The notes under the pieces are model-generated. The model saw only the letters and a list, made by a program, of their open reading frames with translations. It made no database searches and was not told the DNA's origin. Shown in pieces: positions 1 to 8,559 of a stretch of DNA of 24,479 nt. How positions within the stretch are numbered: the stretch's first letter is position 1; every line of letters starts with the position of its first letter. The DNA comes from Amphimedon queenslandica (lineage: Eukaryota; Porifera; Demospongiae; Haplosclerida; Niphatidae): the NCBI RefSeq assembly GCF_000090795.2, contig NW_003546369.1, positions 105,191-129,669 on the forward strand, read 5' to 3'. Both the position numbers and the translations under genes were made by a program.

Positions 1-1
1 T

Positions 2-59
2 GGCAACATGTTGCTTACAAGATCAAAGTAGCCACAGATGTTGCAAGCAACATGTTGCC
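2..59. repeat. Short inverted repeat with self-palindromic arms
   Basis: The 14-mer GGCAACATGTTGCT at 2-15 returns as its exact reverse complement AGCAACATGTTGCC at 46-59. The core GCAACATGTTGC in each arm is itself a 12-bp palindrome, so each arm can fold alone or pair with the other across a 30-bp loop. The right part of a larger element may lie here, since the window edge cuts the left side. A short acidic serine-rich reading frame (SSGSDESESES) runs just after it in one frame, but I cannot tie it to a gene. Confidence 0.7.
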
Positions 60-904
60 TAGTGTATGCCTGGCTTAATGAATCCTCAGGCTCTGATGAA
101 TCTGAATCTGAGTCACTGGTTGTTAGGTCTTTTACTCTTACTAGCAGAAAAATTTAAGATACTCTGCCTCTTCATTTTATGTGGGTGTGGTGAAAAGATC
201 ATGGAATTGTGGGGGACCACAGCCCCCCATAAATCCGCCCCTGTAGCTGCAGATACTTGAATATTGAAGTTTATTACACGATCTAATCAGCACTACATTG
301 ATGACTCCTATTTTGACTACACCTTCAGCCTAAGCACAACAGTGTCTGTGACGATGGTGTGATGTGAAATGAGTTTTTTGACTTACATGTTAAAGCCCAA
401 ATGTAAAATGTCTTTTAAAAATAATAATACACATTTAACAATACACTTTCTGTTTAGACAATAATACACTATAGTTGGTAAAAGAAAGCCTGGTACAAGT
501 AGTTACCTGTAACAAATCACTCAAATAAATGTAAATACATGATAGATGATTTTAGAGTAACTGATTCAATGTCTGGGAATCGTACTCACATCAAAAGAGA
601 AGTAGAAATCATTTGAAACAATTCCAAATTACCAACCACATTTGTAAATATTATGGTAGTTAAAAATCAGTAGTTAACTACACTAATCATTTATTGTTAT
701 TGCATTTTTAGTGCTGTAATAGATAACACATGGTTTTGTGCATGCGCAGAAGTAGTATATACTCAAAATCAGTATTCAATTCCATTGATTCCAGTCCCAA
801 AAGTATTTGGAATCGGAATCAATTGCAAATTTCTGGATTCGCCCCATCTCTACCAAAAGTGGGTGTGGATATCAAGGGTCTTTTCTCTACAGTCTCCAGG
901 AGCA
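60..904. other. AT-rich non-coding stretch
   Basis: I see no open frame with convincing splice sites or domain motifs here. The only notable piece is the acidic serine-rich tract around 80-115, in a frame that ends by 170. It might be a terminal exon fragment of something starting outside the window, but nothing else supports that. Confidence 0.4.
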
Positions 905-1075
905 TTAATTAGAAAACTCCTAACTTAGGCAATTTTTTTCCTCAAAAATCCCTAGATTTCAAATTTTGACAAAAATCCCTAGATTTTTACCAAAATCCCC
1001 ATATTTTTCATTAAAATCCTCAAAATTTTATTAATCATGTCAAAAATTTGTAGATTTAACCACTCCTAGTCTCCT
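905..1075. repeat. Degenerate 'aaaatccctagattt' tandem-like repeats
   Basis: Loosely repeated units of about 20-30 bp containing AAATCCCTAGATTT or a decayed form recur at roughly 934, 960, 990 and 1015. A similar pattern (aatccccagatt, cccaaatctagg) appears at 7140-7235, on the other side of the retrotransposon. The two tracts may be halves of one repeat that the retrotransposon interrupted, or two copies of a common repeat. The match is weak. Confidence 0.35.
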
Positions 1076-1650
1076 TACTCTCCTATACGAATTAACTCCT
1101 TACAGGCCTGCAGAAGAATACTGGCCCCACATACCAAGCCATAGGGGCCCCTCCTCACACTTACCTTGATGCAGACCCTTGAGCTCACCCCACCCCTAAC
1201 AGACAAGCTGCCTTCTAGGAAGCCTGTCTTGTAATTGCAGGGCCTGGCTCTCAATCTTTTCCCCTGAAATTACATCCTCCCCATCAGCCGATTATAACAA
1301 CCTAATGGTACCCCTCATTACAGTGGAGGCTTATAGTTTAGGATTATATACATGCTAAGCACCAAACTTCATAAACTGGTTATAACAACCCTAAACTGAT
1401 CACTCCCTCCACTAACATGAAGAAGGGTAAATGCATGCTAAGATAATGGAAAATTGGCTGGGAGGCCTCACCAAGGGTTAGGACTTACGGCCACGCCCCA
1501 AAATCTCCCATGGTTTGTGTGGGTTAAGAGTGTTGGTGTGAGTGTAATGAGTCAATTGGCAGGCATGAAAACATTAGTTGCACATAATGAACAAAATAAA
1601 CATGATCAATAAAAAGAAAACTATCGAACACCCGTTTAACACAAAATACA

Positions 1651-2689
1651 TTAATGAGTCCCTAGGTGTTGGCGACTTGACACCATTTTCGGAGCCAGTA
1701 CTACAAGGGTCTCTGGTGACGTCCGGATGTATGCCAGGTATGCGTCTGAGTTCCATCGCCCCATTGCTTTTAGTAGATGGACCGGAACCCCCCGCCTCTG
1801 CGGCCACTGTGGCTGCTCCTATCTGGAAACTGTGGCCAGAGTACTAGGCCTGCTCCACCCCCCTGTGGTGCAGCGCCTTCCTTACCAGTTGAATGAAAGT
1901 TGATTTAAGCAGGGGAGAGCCATCTAAACTCACAAAAACAGGCCCCTGCCCAGCTGGGCGTACCACCATGTAGTTCTGGAGGGCCACTACTGGACAAATA
2001 TCGGTTGAAGTAGCACCGATGTGAATCTTCGTACCCTTGCCCTTTTGGTCTGTTTTTGAGAAACGTAAGCCAATCACCATCCATGATCGGACCCACGCCT
2101 TATGGAAAACAACGTCTGAGTCACTCACCGCTGGCACTTCTGTTCCTTTTGATAGAAGGAGCTCCCCCAATCTGAAACAACCAAAGAATGTAGTACATGC
2201 TACTGCTCACAGCAGACGTGCGGTAAACTGGTCCTCCAGCCCAGACTCCCATGCTGCTTTCAGATTTCTCATGATATCCAATGTGACTGGGAGCCTCCGT
2301 CTGGATGGGGTATCTCTGTTCTCCCTCTCCACCCCTTTAACGACATAACCTAACTGGGGCCATGACCTTCGAGATGCTACCCCCAGCCCAGCCTCTATAC
2401 TCAAATGCCGGAGGGCTGACAGATACACAGACATTGAAGCTGGGTGGAGACCTTCTTGATATAAATGGGTTACAAAACAGCAAGCTGTTTGCTCTGTTAT
2501 AGGGAGAGGATTAATGCCTGCTTTGAAGCAGAACTGCACGTACTGACGCTTTGCAGAAACATATTTACTCTTTGTTCGTCCCAAAAGTCCTGAAACAAAA
2601 AGGCGTCTAGCCTCTGCATCCAAACTTCTGACATCCAGGCTGCCTCCCGGTCCCACAACAGCTCGAGTAGCTGAATTGGCACTGTGCAA
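1651..2689 (-). pseudogene. Tyrosine recombinase of the DIRS-type element, broken
   Basis: This is the integration enzyme of the element. The N-terminal part (2689-2210) is the alpha-helical DNA-binding domain (NPLPITEQTACCFVTHLY). The catalytic part follows after an in-frame TGA at 2207-2209, which stands where related enzymes have tryptophan (LL-stop-AVAC). The first catalytic arginine lies in GCFRLGEL. A TAG at 1844-1846 precedes the H-x-x-R box, which reads HSFQIGAATVAA: the codon at 1823-1825 gives glutamine where the family has arginine. A frameshift in a G-rich run near 1790 then leads to GRWNSDAYLAYIR, which includes the nucleophile tyrosine (codon 1729-1731). The frame closes at TAA 1651-1653. 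Two stops, one frameshift and a lost catalytic residue make it inactive. Confidence 0.85.
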
Positions 2690-3410
2690 GGGCCCGACTG
2701 GCCTGTGGCAAGAGAGAGAAAAATAATGTCATGTTACCATGAGACAGAGCATCAGCTGCCCCATTGGCATGACCGGCTATGTGCACTGCCACCAACTGAA
2801 TTTTTTGCAATGCGGAGAGTAGTGACAAAAGTTTCAACAAGTGGGCTAGCAGGGGGTTCTTTGCTGAACCCAATCGCAGAAATGAGACGACTGCTTCATT
2901 GTCACATCAAATTAAAACCCTGGAACCAGCCCACTCCCATCCCCATAAGGCCACACTGACAACAATGGGAAGCAGCTCCTTCGCCGCAATAGTAATTGAC
3001 TGCCATGACTCTGGCCATTGCAACTGGAACTTCTGGCCCACGGGTAGATGAACAGCGCCACAGCCCCAGCCATCAGAGTACACTATTGCGGCCCATGGGT
3101 AGAATGACCAACCGTTCCAAAACCACAAAAATTCCTGCCACCAACTGACGTCAGACCTACATTCCACATTCAGACGCCCCCAATGGTCGGGCTCCTGTGG
3201 AATCTTCGAGGCCTCAATGAGCGACCATGTGAACAGCCTTCCGGGATGGACAATGTGGGCCGCATAGTTCAATAGACCCACCAAAGACTGGAGCTGTCTC
3301 TTTGTTACTGACCGTTTCTCGTGGCACTTCCACTCCTGGAGGATACTCATCAGATGGGAGTGTTTGTCCTCAGGGAGACGCAGCTCTCACCGGTCCAAAT
3401 CGATTTCAAT
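2610..3410 (-). pseudogene. RNase H region and RT connection of the DIRS-type element
   Basis: The minus strand from about 3410 encodes the end of the RT (FLGIEIDLDR), a TGA near 3381, then ELRLPEDKHSHL and the linker SLVGLLNYAAHIVHPG typical of the RT/RNase H junction. The RNase H follows: the first acidic residue in IVYSDGWGCGAVH, the glutamate in AAKELLPIV, an aspartate in RCDNEAVVS (after 2907) and the last aspartate in GHANGAADALSH. The frame runs into the recombinase. The TGA and the frame change upstream show it can no longer be made as one polyprotein. Confidence 0.85.
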
Positions 3411-4295
3411 TCCCAGGAATGTAATATTTGTGCAAGGGCTGGCAGAGCCCCACAGCGGTCCTCAGTGCCCGTTCGCATTCATTGGACTCGGCTCTGGAGC
3501 AGAAGAAAAAATCATCAAGGTAATGGATTAAGTTGTGGACCCCACAGCACTCCATTGCCCATGACAGGCCATCGGCCACAGCCGTGAACAATAGGGGCGC
3601 CGACCGTAGACCAAAAGGTACCTGATCACAGAATGTGATGCCCCTCCAATGGATACCAAGCAGTGGTTGGTCTGCTGGGTGAATAGGTACTTTCCTGTAT
3701 GCTGACTGGATGTCGAGTTTTGCCATCCATGCACTCTGACCGGCCTCGATTACCATTGCCACTGCCTCGTCAACCGATGTGTATGATAGCGTGGCAAGGG
3801 CTGGAGAGATGCCATCGTTTACGCTGCTGCCTTCTGGTACAGACAAATCCACAATCAAGCGGTACTTTCCTGGCTGGGTTGTTTTCAGTATTATAGCAAT
3901 TGGGCTGACATGCACCGCTTCACTGGGGGCTGCTAAGCGTAGCTTTCCCCCTCCGAATTCCTCCAGAATGTAGGCTGACACAATGGCCTCATTTTTTGGG
4001 CAGAAGGATGTTTAGAGTCCTCAGCTTGAAACTGGTGATTTCTGTCAATGCCGATCTGAAAACCACTGCCTATCCCACGAGCCAGAAAGGCTGCAAAGGA
4101 TTGGTCAGGGAGAAACTGCAGAAACGGTAACCATTCGGTTAGTGGGAGGAAGCCCTCCACTCCCCCACCCATAGGAAATGGGGTGCCTTCCAGTGTGAGG
4201 AGTTGGTGGATATAAGGGTATGGCTTCTCCTCCATGCCTGGGTTCCTATTGGAGGGAACCAGCATTAACCATTGGACATCCCTAATTAGCCCCAC
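3406..4295 (-). pseudogene. Reverse transcriptase of the DIRS-type element, frameshifted
   Basis: The region 4295-3990 encodes the leader found before DIRS/Ngaro RTs (FLPDQSFAAFLARGIGSGFQIG). The RT fingers and palm lie in 3981-3406: VSPIAIILK, KYRLIVDLSVPEGSSVNDG, AKLDIQSAYR (first catalytic Asp), VPFGLRSAP and HYLDDFFF (YLDD at 3511-3522). The two parts are in different frames, meeting at a run of six A (minus strand) near 3990-3996. A one-base deletion there, or a -1 slip, would join them. A second frame change near 3435-3445, in a GGGG run, cuts off the thumb. The frame enters the RNase H region downstream. Confidence 0.9.
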
Positions 4296-5390
4296 CCCAC
4301 TAATTCATCGTTAGCTGGCCCCGAGGCCTCTGCTCTTAGCACTACTACTTCAGATTATATTCATCTTTTATTAAATCAATTATATTCCATTCATTTTTTT
4401 TCTTTTTTGTTATTTATGCATTTATCTCATTTTCTGACCTAATCCAAAGTGTTACAAAAATGTTGCCCATGATCAATATGAATTATTGCTAGCAAGTATC
4501 AATTGTTTCTCCATGCTACATATTAATTCTTAGCTATTATCTGCACTCACATCAGCTATCACTGCTGGTATAATTTGTATGATTTGTTATTAATGAGCCC
4601 CAGTGGCAATGTAGTTGAATGGTGGCTACTTGCCAATGCTCCCAGATCATTCTGACTCCTTTCCCCTTTCATTATTTAACCACTGCATGACTATGAAAAC
4701 CCTTACTACCTACCTGTGTGTCCCTAGATGTTGCAACTCCCATTCGCTGAACTGCCAGCCTCCATCTGCTGTTAGTGAAGCCCAAACTGCACTCCCCATA
4801 ATAGGATCCACTCACTCAGCAGGTCATGTGTGACTTTAATTATTTATTTATTATTATTATTTTTTTGTGTTCATGGTACCAACTACTATGTCCCCATCAG
4901 CTCTTCTGTTCATTAGCTATTACCTTGCTGAGTCCCCCCCTAGCAAACCTACGGCTTACCCCGCTACTAACTTTCACCCTGCCTCCCCCCTTTGAATGAG
5001 TCTATGCATTTCATTTTATATTTTACTTTATTTATTTATTTTTAATTTTTAAATTCTTTAATTTTTATTTTTAATAAAATTTTACTATTTTCATTTTCCA
5101 AATTATTAAGCAATTGTTGATTAAGAATCAAAAACATAACTGTGGTGATGCTAGATGCTGTCATCACTGATCATCGGTTGTAAATCTAGAATTATAATTA
5201 GTGATACTGTCTGATCGCTGACATGAGATTGAGTGCTGAATGAAAACGGCCTACCCCATGGCAGGGGCCATTCTTAGATATAAATTGGGTATATAGTTGA
5301 TGCATGGAATACATATTAAATGACTTTGAATACTGACTATGCCGTTACATGAGGTGATAACTATATGTAACCAAGTGGGGAGTTTGTGTA
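4296..5390. other. Non-coding spacer between gag and RT of the DIRS-type element
   Basis: About 1.1 kb with no supported reading frame separates the gag stop from the RT leader. It alternates T-rich blocks (4380-4425, 4850-4870, 5020-5100) with C-rich stretches. It could be a secondary insertion, an unusually long inter-ORF leader, or an intron. I found no clear element ends or target-site duplication at its borders. Confidence 0.5.
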
Positions 5391-6275
5391 TTAGGTTGAT
5401 GGGGATGGGGTTGTCCACGGCTTCGTCTTCCCTTTGGGGCACTGCACAGCAGGGTGGCCTGCCTTGCCACATGAGGAGCAGCTATGGTTGTAGCGACATC
5501 GTTCGCTTGAATACAAATAGGTCCCAGAGTTGAACCGGCAACAATAGTCTGGCACCCTGGATGGATACGTCCTGGTCCTTAGTAGAGCTCTGAGAGAGCT
5601 GTCCAGGCTCACCAGGGCACACTCCTCTCGCTGATAGTCCCAGGAGAAGCACCGCAAACAGGTCTTTGCTGGGATTGATGCTGCCCCTCTCAGAACTGTT
5701 GCTGCCATTAGAGAGGGATTGACTTCTGCCCATTGCAAAGGCATACCCGCTGCCATCTGTTGGCAAAATCTCTTGTCATAGTTTACCCACCCCAGGCCCC
5801 CATGGCTCCGGGCCATCTGGATAATGACTTGCCCATAAGCCATGAGATCCCTTGTGTGTTTGTCCTTCACTGATACTGCCACAAAGGACAGGAAACAGTA
5901 GGCCCACGACAGCGGGTCGGAGATGTCCCTCATTTTTTGGACGGAAGAATTGGCTGACAATTCCAGCTCTTGCAGGGTGTTAAATAATGCCATGTTGTCG
6001 TGTAGCAACTCTCGGAAATCAATGAATACCCCTTTTTCGATCTTTTCCACTGCCCTTGCTGGAATAGGTGGCAGGGCTGAGGAGATAGCCAATGGTTGCT
6101 TTACGGAGGGGGGTGTGACTGAAGGCTCTGGCAGCTTTAGCCAGTCTGGCAATGACCACGGGATGCCTCTGCCTTCGGTAGTGGGAGTGGTCCTAGTTAC
6201 TGCTGACCCACCGGTGACGGAGGGTGTGCTAACTAGTGGGGTTGACAAATTGATACTCCCTAAATAAGGAGACAT
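5391..6275 (-). CDS. Gag-like protein of the DIRS-type element, C-terminal part
   Basis: An open frame of 294 codons upstream of the RT in element orientation. The middle is a helical, capsid-like region (FIDFRELLHDNMALFNTLQE onward). The C-terminus has a Cys/His cluster: CCRFN...CRYNHSC, followed by the knuckle CSSCGKAGHPAVQC at roughly 5437-5478. This CCCH-plus-CCHC arrangement recurs in gag proteins of DIRS and Ngaro elements, where it binds nucleic acid. The methionine at 6275 directly follows an in-frame TAA, so the start is either genuine or the result of a small indel joining it to the short frame MAASGPQNLEIPH just upstream (from about 6404). The protein is probably not functional without its partner enzymes. 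Confidence 0.75.
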   Translation of the reverse strand: MSPYLGSINLSTPLVSTPSVTGGSAVTRTTPTTEGRGIPWSLPDWLKLPEPSVTPPSVKQPLAISSALPPIPARAVEKIEKGVFIDFRELLHDNMALFNTLQELELSANSSVQKMRDISDPLSWAYCFLSFVAVSVKDKHTRDLMAYGQVIIQMARSHGGLGWVNYDKRFCQQMAAGMPLQWAEVNPSLMAATVLRGAASIPAKTCLRCFSWDYQREECALVSLDSSLRALLRTRTYPSRVPDYCCRFNSGTYLYSSERCRYNHSCSSCGKAGHPAVQCPKGKTKPWTTPSPST

Positions 6276-6473
6276 TTAATAATTGCTGGGTGTTCTGTAC
6301 CAAGTGCCACACCCCACATACAGTGGACGCTGGGGCCAAACCTGACCGCTGTCCTTGTTGACATTTGTGTGGTATCTCAAGATTCTGAGGCCCTGATGCC
6401 GCCATCTCAATGGATTAAGAAAGAAACTGATATTGCTGTGGTGTTCTGACTTGCTAGGCTACACCAGTAATGC

Positions 6474-6853
6474 TTACCTTCCATTCTCTCGTTCCCTGCT
6501 CCTGTACTCCCCCTACTCACCCCCTCATTGCTCACCTGACGTAACAGCTGGAACCGAAGAGTCCCCCCCGAGCCTACCGTCACCAGACCAGCATGCAAAC
6601 CTCCAGCAGCTGGAGCTAGAGTGGTGCTGGGAATTGGTAAAGTCCCCCCAGGTGTGGTCATGGGACCTCCAAAGCCCTCCCTCACAGCACAAGAAATCAT
6701 AGAGGCAATCAGCTCCATGGGCACTGCCGAGGACCCGCTGGTACTCGAGGCCCCTGATGGCCCGGGGGGAGTCCCCCCGCTGACCAGCGTCCCAGCTCTC
6801 AACCGAGTCCCATCTCCGGCACCAGTCCCATCTGTCTCCTCCGTGTCAGACAT
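6474..6853 (-). CDS. Possible first gag exon of the DIRS-type element
   Basis: From the ATG at 6853 the minus strand reads MSDTEETDGTGAGDGTR and continues as a Gly/Ser/Thr/Pro-rich, low-complexity protein to NERMEGK. At that point there is a textbook splice donor (AAG then gtaagc, at 6473-6477), so the frame may be spliced toward the gag frame at 6275. No strong acceptor was found between them. The longer methionine at 6895 is less likely because of its hydrophobic, atypical start. This could be the disordered N-terminus of gag or an unrelated small ORF of the element. Confidence 0.45.
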
Positions 6854-6899
6854 CCCGCGACTCAGAGACAACAAAGAAAAGAAAAGTAACACCAAATAA

Positions 6900-7718
6900 A
6901 AATTGTTTGACTCCCAAGTTCGAAGCAGACACTTCTACACGCTCTCTGATCGCTCAACTACTACGCATGCGCAGACCTGGTGGGCTTTAACCTCATTTAA
7001 AAGTAAACTCTAAATGTCAATTAATGGATTTATTAATCCAAACCACACCTCTTTTGTCAATATAATTAATTAACTTTGCTATAAATAATAATTATTATTA
7101 AATATAACTATTTTCCTATGAGTATTATTACTTTAAGGCAATAAAAAAAATCCCCAGATTCTGGGTATTTTAAAAAATCCTTCCCTAGTCCCCAGATGGT
7201 GCAAAAATTTCCCAAATCTAGGAGAAAATTAATCCCCGATTATGGAGTCACTGCTTCTCTAGTGCAGTTTACTGGCATACCAACTTAGTGGGTCAGGCCT
7301 GTGAGACTAATACCAATTATGCAACTATAGTTCTGAAAAGAGGGGGTAGTAGGCAGGAGTAGGTAGGTTATTTAGACAGTCAGCTGCAAGTCCAGCGGGT
7401 TACACAGATGTCATAAAAAGCTGTTGTGGGTTGCTACCACTTAATATAATTACTCATGAATAAAATGGAGGCTCAGTTACTCAATTTTGAACAAAGTATT
7501 TTTAGATGACATTGTGATAATTATAAAAAAAGGAGTATCCTCCTAAATTATAAATTAAAATTTCAAATCTGATACTGTGGAAAAGGAAGCTAAAATTATG
7601 AAAGACATAACTAATGAAATTTTGGAGAAAAAGCAAAATATCATAAATTTGCTTGCCCTATGCTACCCATGCACACATAAAATTGAATACCATTTTGGAA
7701 GTATAGAAAAAAGCTAAT
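6900..7718. other. Non-coding flank of the retrotransposon
   Basis: No supported gene. The stretch 7140-7235 has the weak AATCCCC/AGATT repeat pattern also seen at 905-1075. The rest is AT-rich unique-looking sequence. Confidence 0.4.
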
Positions 7719-7830
7719 TCACACTGCAACGTTACTTCTTATGACTGAAGTTACATGTGCTTAAAAGTGTTAAAATTTTCATTTACTGATAAATTTCCAA
7801 GCACTTCAGTCGTAACGAGTGACAGTGTGA
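7719..7830. repeat. Short foldback (MITE-like) inverted repeat
   Basis: TCACACTG at 7719 followed by CAACGTTAC pairs with GTAACGAGTGACAGTGTGA ending at 7830, and inside them ATGACTGAAGT pairs with ACTTCAGTCG. The arms are imperfect over about 35 bp, with a loop of about 45 bp. The size and shape fit a small non-autonomous DNA transposon. No clear target-site duplication was seen. Confidence 0.55.
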
Positions 7831-7933
7831 CTTGGCTTTGAGGTTAGTAATCATTAGTAGATTGCTGTTGGACAGTGTCAAGAGGCTATCTTTAAAAATA
7901 GCCTTCAGCGTGAGAATGAATATACACTCTAAC

Positions 7934-8373
7934 CTTGTATCATTAATACTGATGCACTGGACACAACCTCAAGAGGATCATAAGTAATAGCTCTACATGT
8001 CACCTTTGTATTATTATTATCATCATAAGCTATTGCTTTTAGCTTTGCACTTCTACTACCGCCATTATTAGTTGTCGTAACACGAAATCCTTTGGCTATA
8101 ACAGCTTTATCAGTAGCTAATTTATTATTAACTCTGAAACTAAGCTTGTCACCAGTTCCTTCACAAGAGAAGACAACAGTAGAGTTGAGTGTTGTATTAA
8201 TAGACAGAGGCTGTACTGTTATATCCGGATCTGTATATAAAATATATATATATATGTGTATATAGTACTAATATACATATGAAAGCTTATAAAGTAAGTA
8301 CAGGATGATACTTACTCTCACGACTCAACTGAGCAAAGAAAAGCAAAACCAAGATCCCAATTACAAAGAACAT
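7934..8373 (-). CDS. Truncated Ig-domain secreted/surface protein gene (first two exons)
   Basis: Exon 1 (8373-8316) starts MFFVIGILVLLFFAQLSRE, a clear signal peptide, and ends at a gtaagt donor. Exon 2 (8230-7934) follows a tatatacag acceptor and encodes one Ig-like domain with its two cysteines (VVFSCEG and KVTCRA). Both junctions are phase 1, so the frame runs through. The exon 2 protein is about two-thirds identical to the first Ig domain of the plus-strand gene starting at 8560, including the ending SVLMIQ. A donor (gttagag) follows, yet I find no FN3, Ig or membrane exon on the minus strand further on. It is either a truncated duplicate or a gene with distant or unrecognised later exons. 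Expression is unknown. Confidence 0.7.
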
Positions 8374-8559
8374 AATTACGAGTTAACTCAGGTCAGTTAG
8401 GCTACGCGACTATGTTATTCATGCAAGACATGACCTAGCATCTACCACTGGTGCTATTAAAAGGTCATTTTTGCAGTGGCCTGATCTGACCATAGATTGA
8501 GCTGACTAAGCACTTCAGAGTGCCACGCCTTTATTTGAGCCTTTTGTTTATCCTGAAGA
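8374..8559. promoter_or_regulatory. Likely bidirectional promoter between paired Ig genes
   Basis: Only 186 bp separate the two divergent start codons, and both first exons encode signal peptides. Any core promoters and 5' untranslated regions of both genes must share this interval or overlap. I see no confident TATA box or initiator. The call rests on geometry alone. Confidence 0.5.

Larger units (their letters stand above)
1651..6853 (-). mobile_element. Decayed DIRS-order (tyrosine recombinase) retrotransposon
   Basis: Read on the minus strand, this span carries in order: a gag-like protein with a Cys/His cluster, a reverse transcriptase with YLDD, an RNase H with acidic active-site residues, and a tyrosine recombinase with the R, H and Y boxes. 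That order with a recombinase in place of a DDE integrase or endonuclease defines the DIRS order (DIRS1, PAT, Ngaro). I see no methyltransferase domain, which would favour a Ngaro- or PAT-like subgroup, but I could not find the split direct repeats or inverted repeats that would settle it. The limits given are those of the coding parts, so the true ends lie further out, probably within 1080-1650 and 6853-7000. Several frameshifts and in-frame stops mean the copy is dead. Confidence 0.85.

Noticed and set aside
1285..1445. Possible 84-bp tandem repeat (TTATAACAACC and ATGCTAAG each twice)
   Set aside because: Only two short matches share the spacing; the sequence between them does not align.
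7860..7890. Third exon for the minus-strand Ig gene
   Set aside because: The similarity to exon 3 of the plus-strand gene (TTGGACAGTGT) is only 11-12 bases and lies on the plus strand, so it cannot continue the minus-strand gene.
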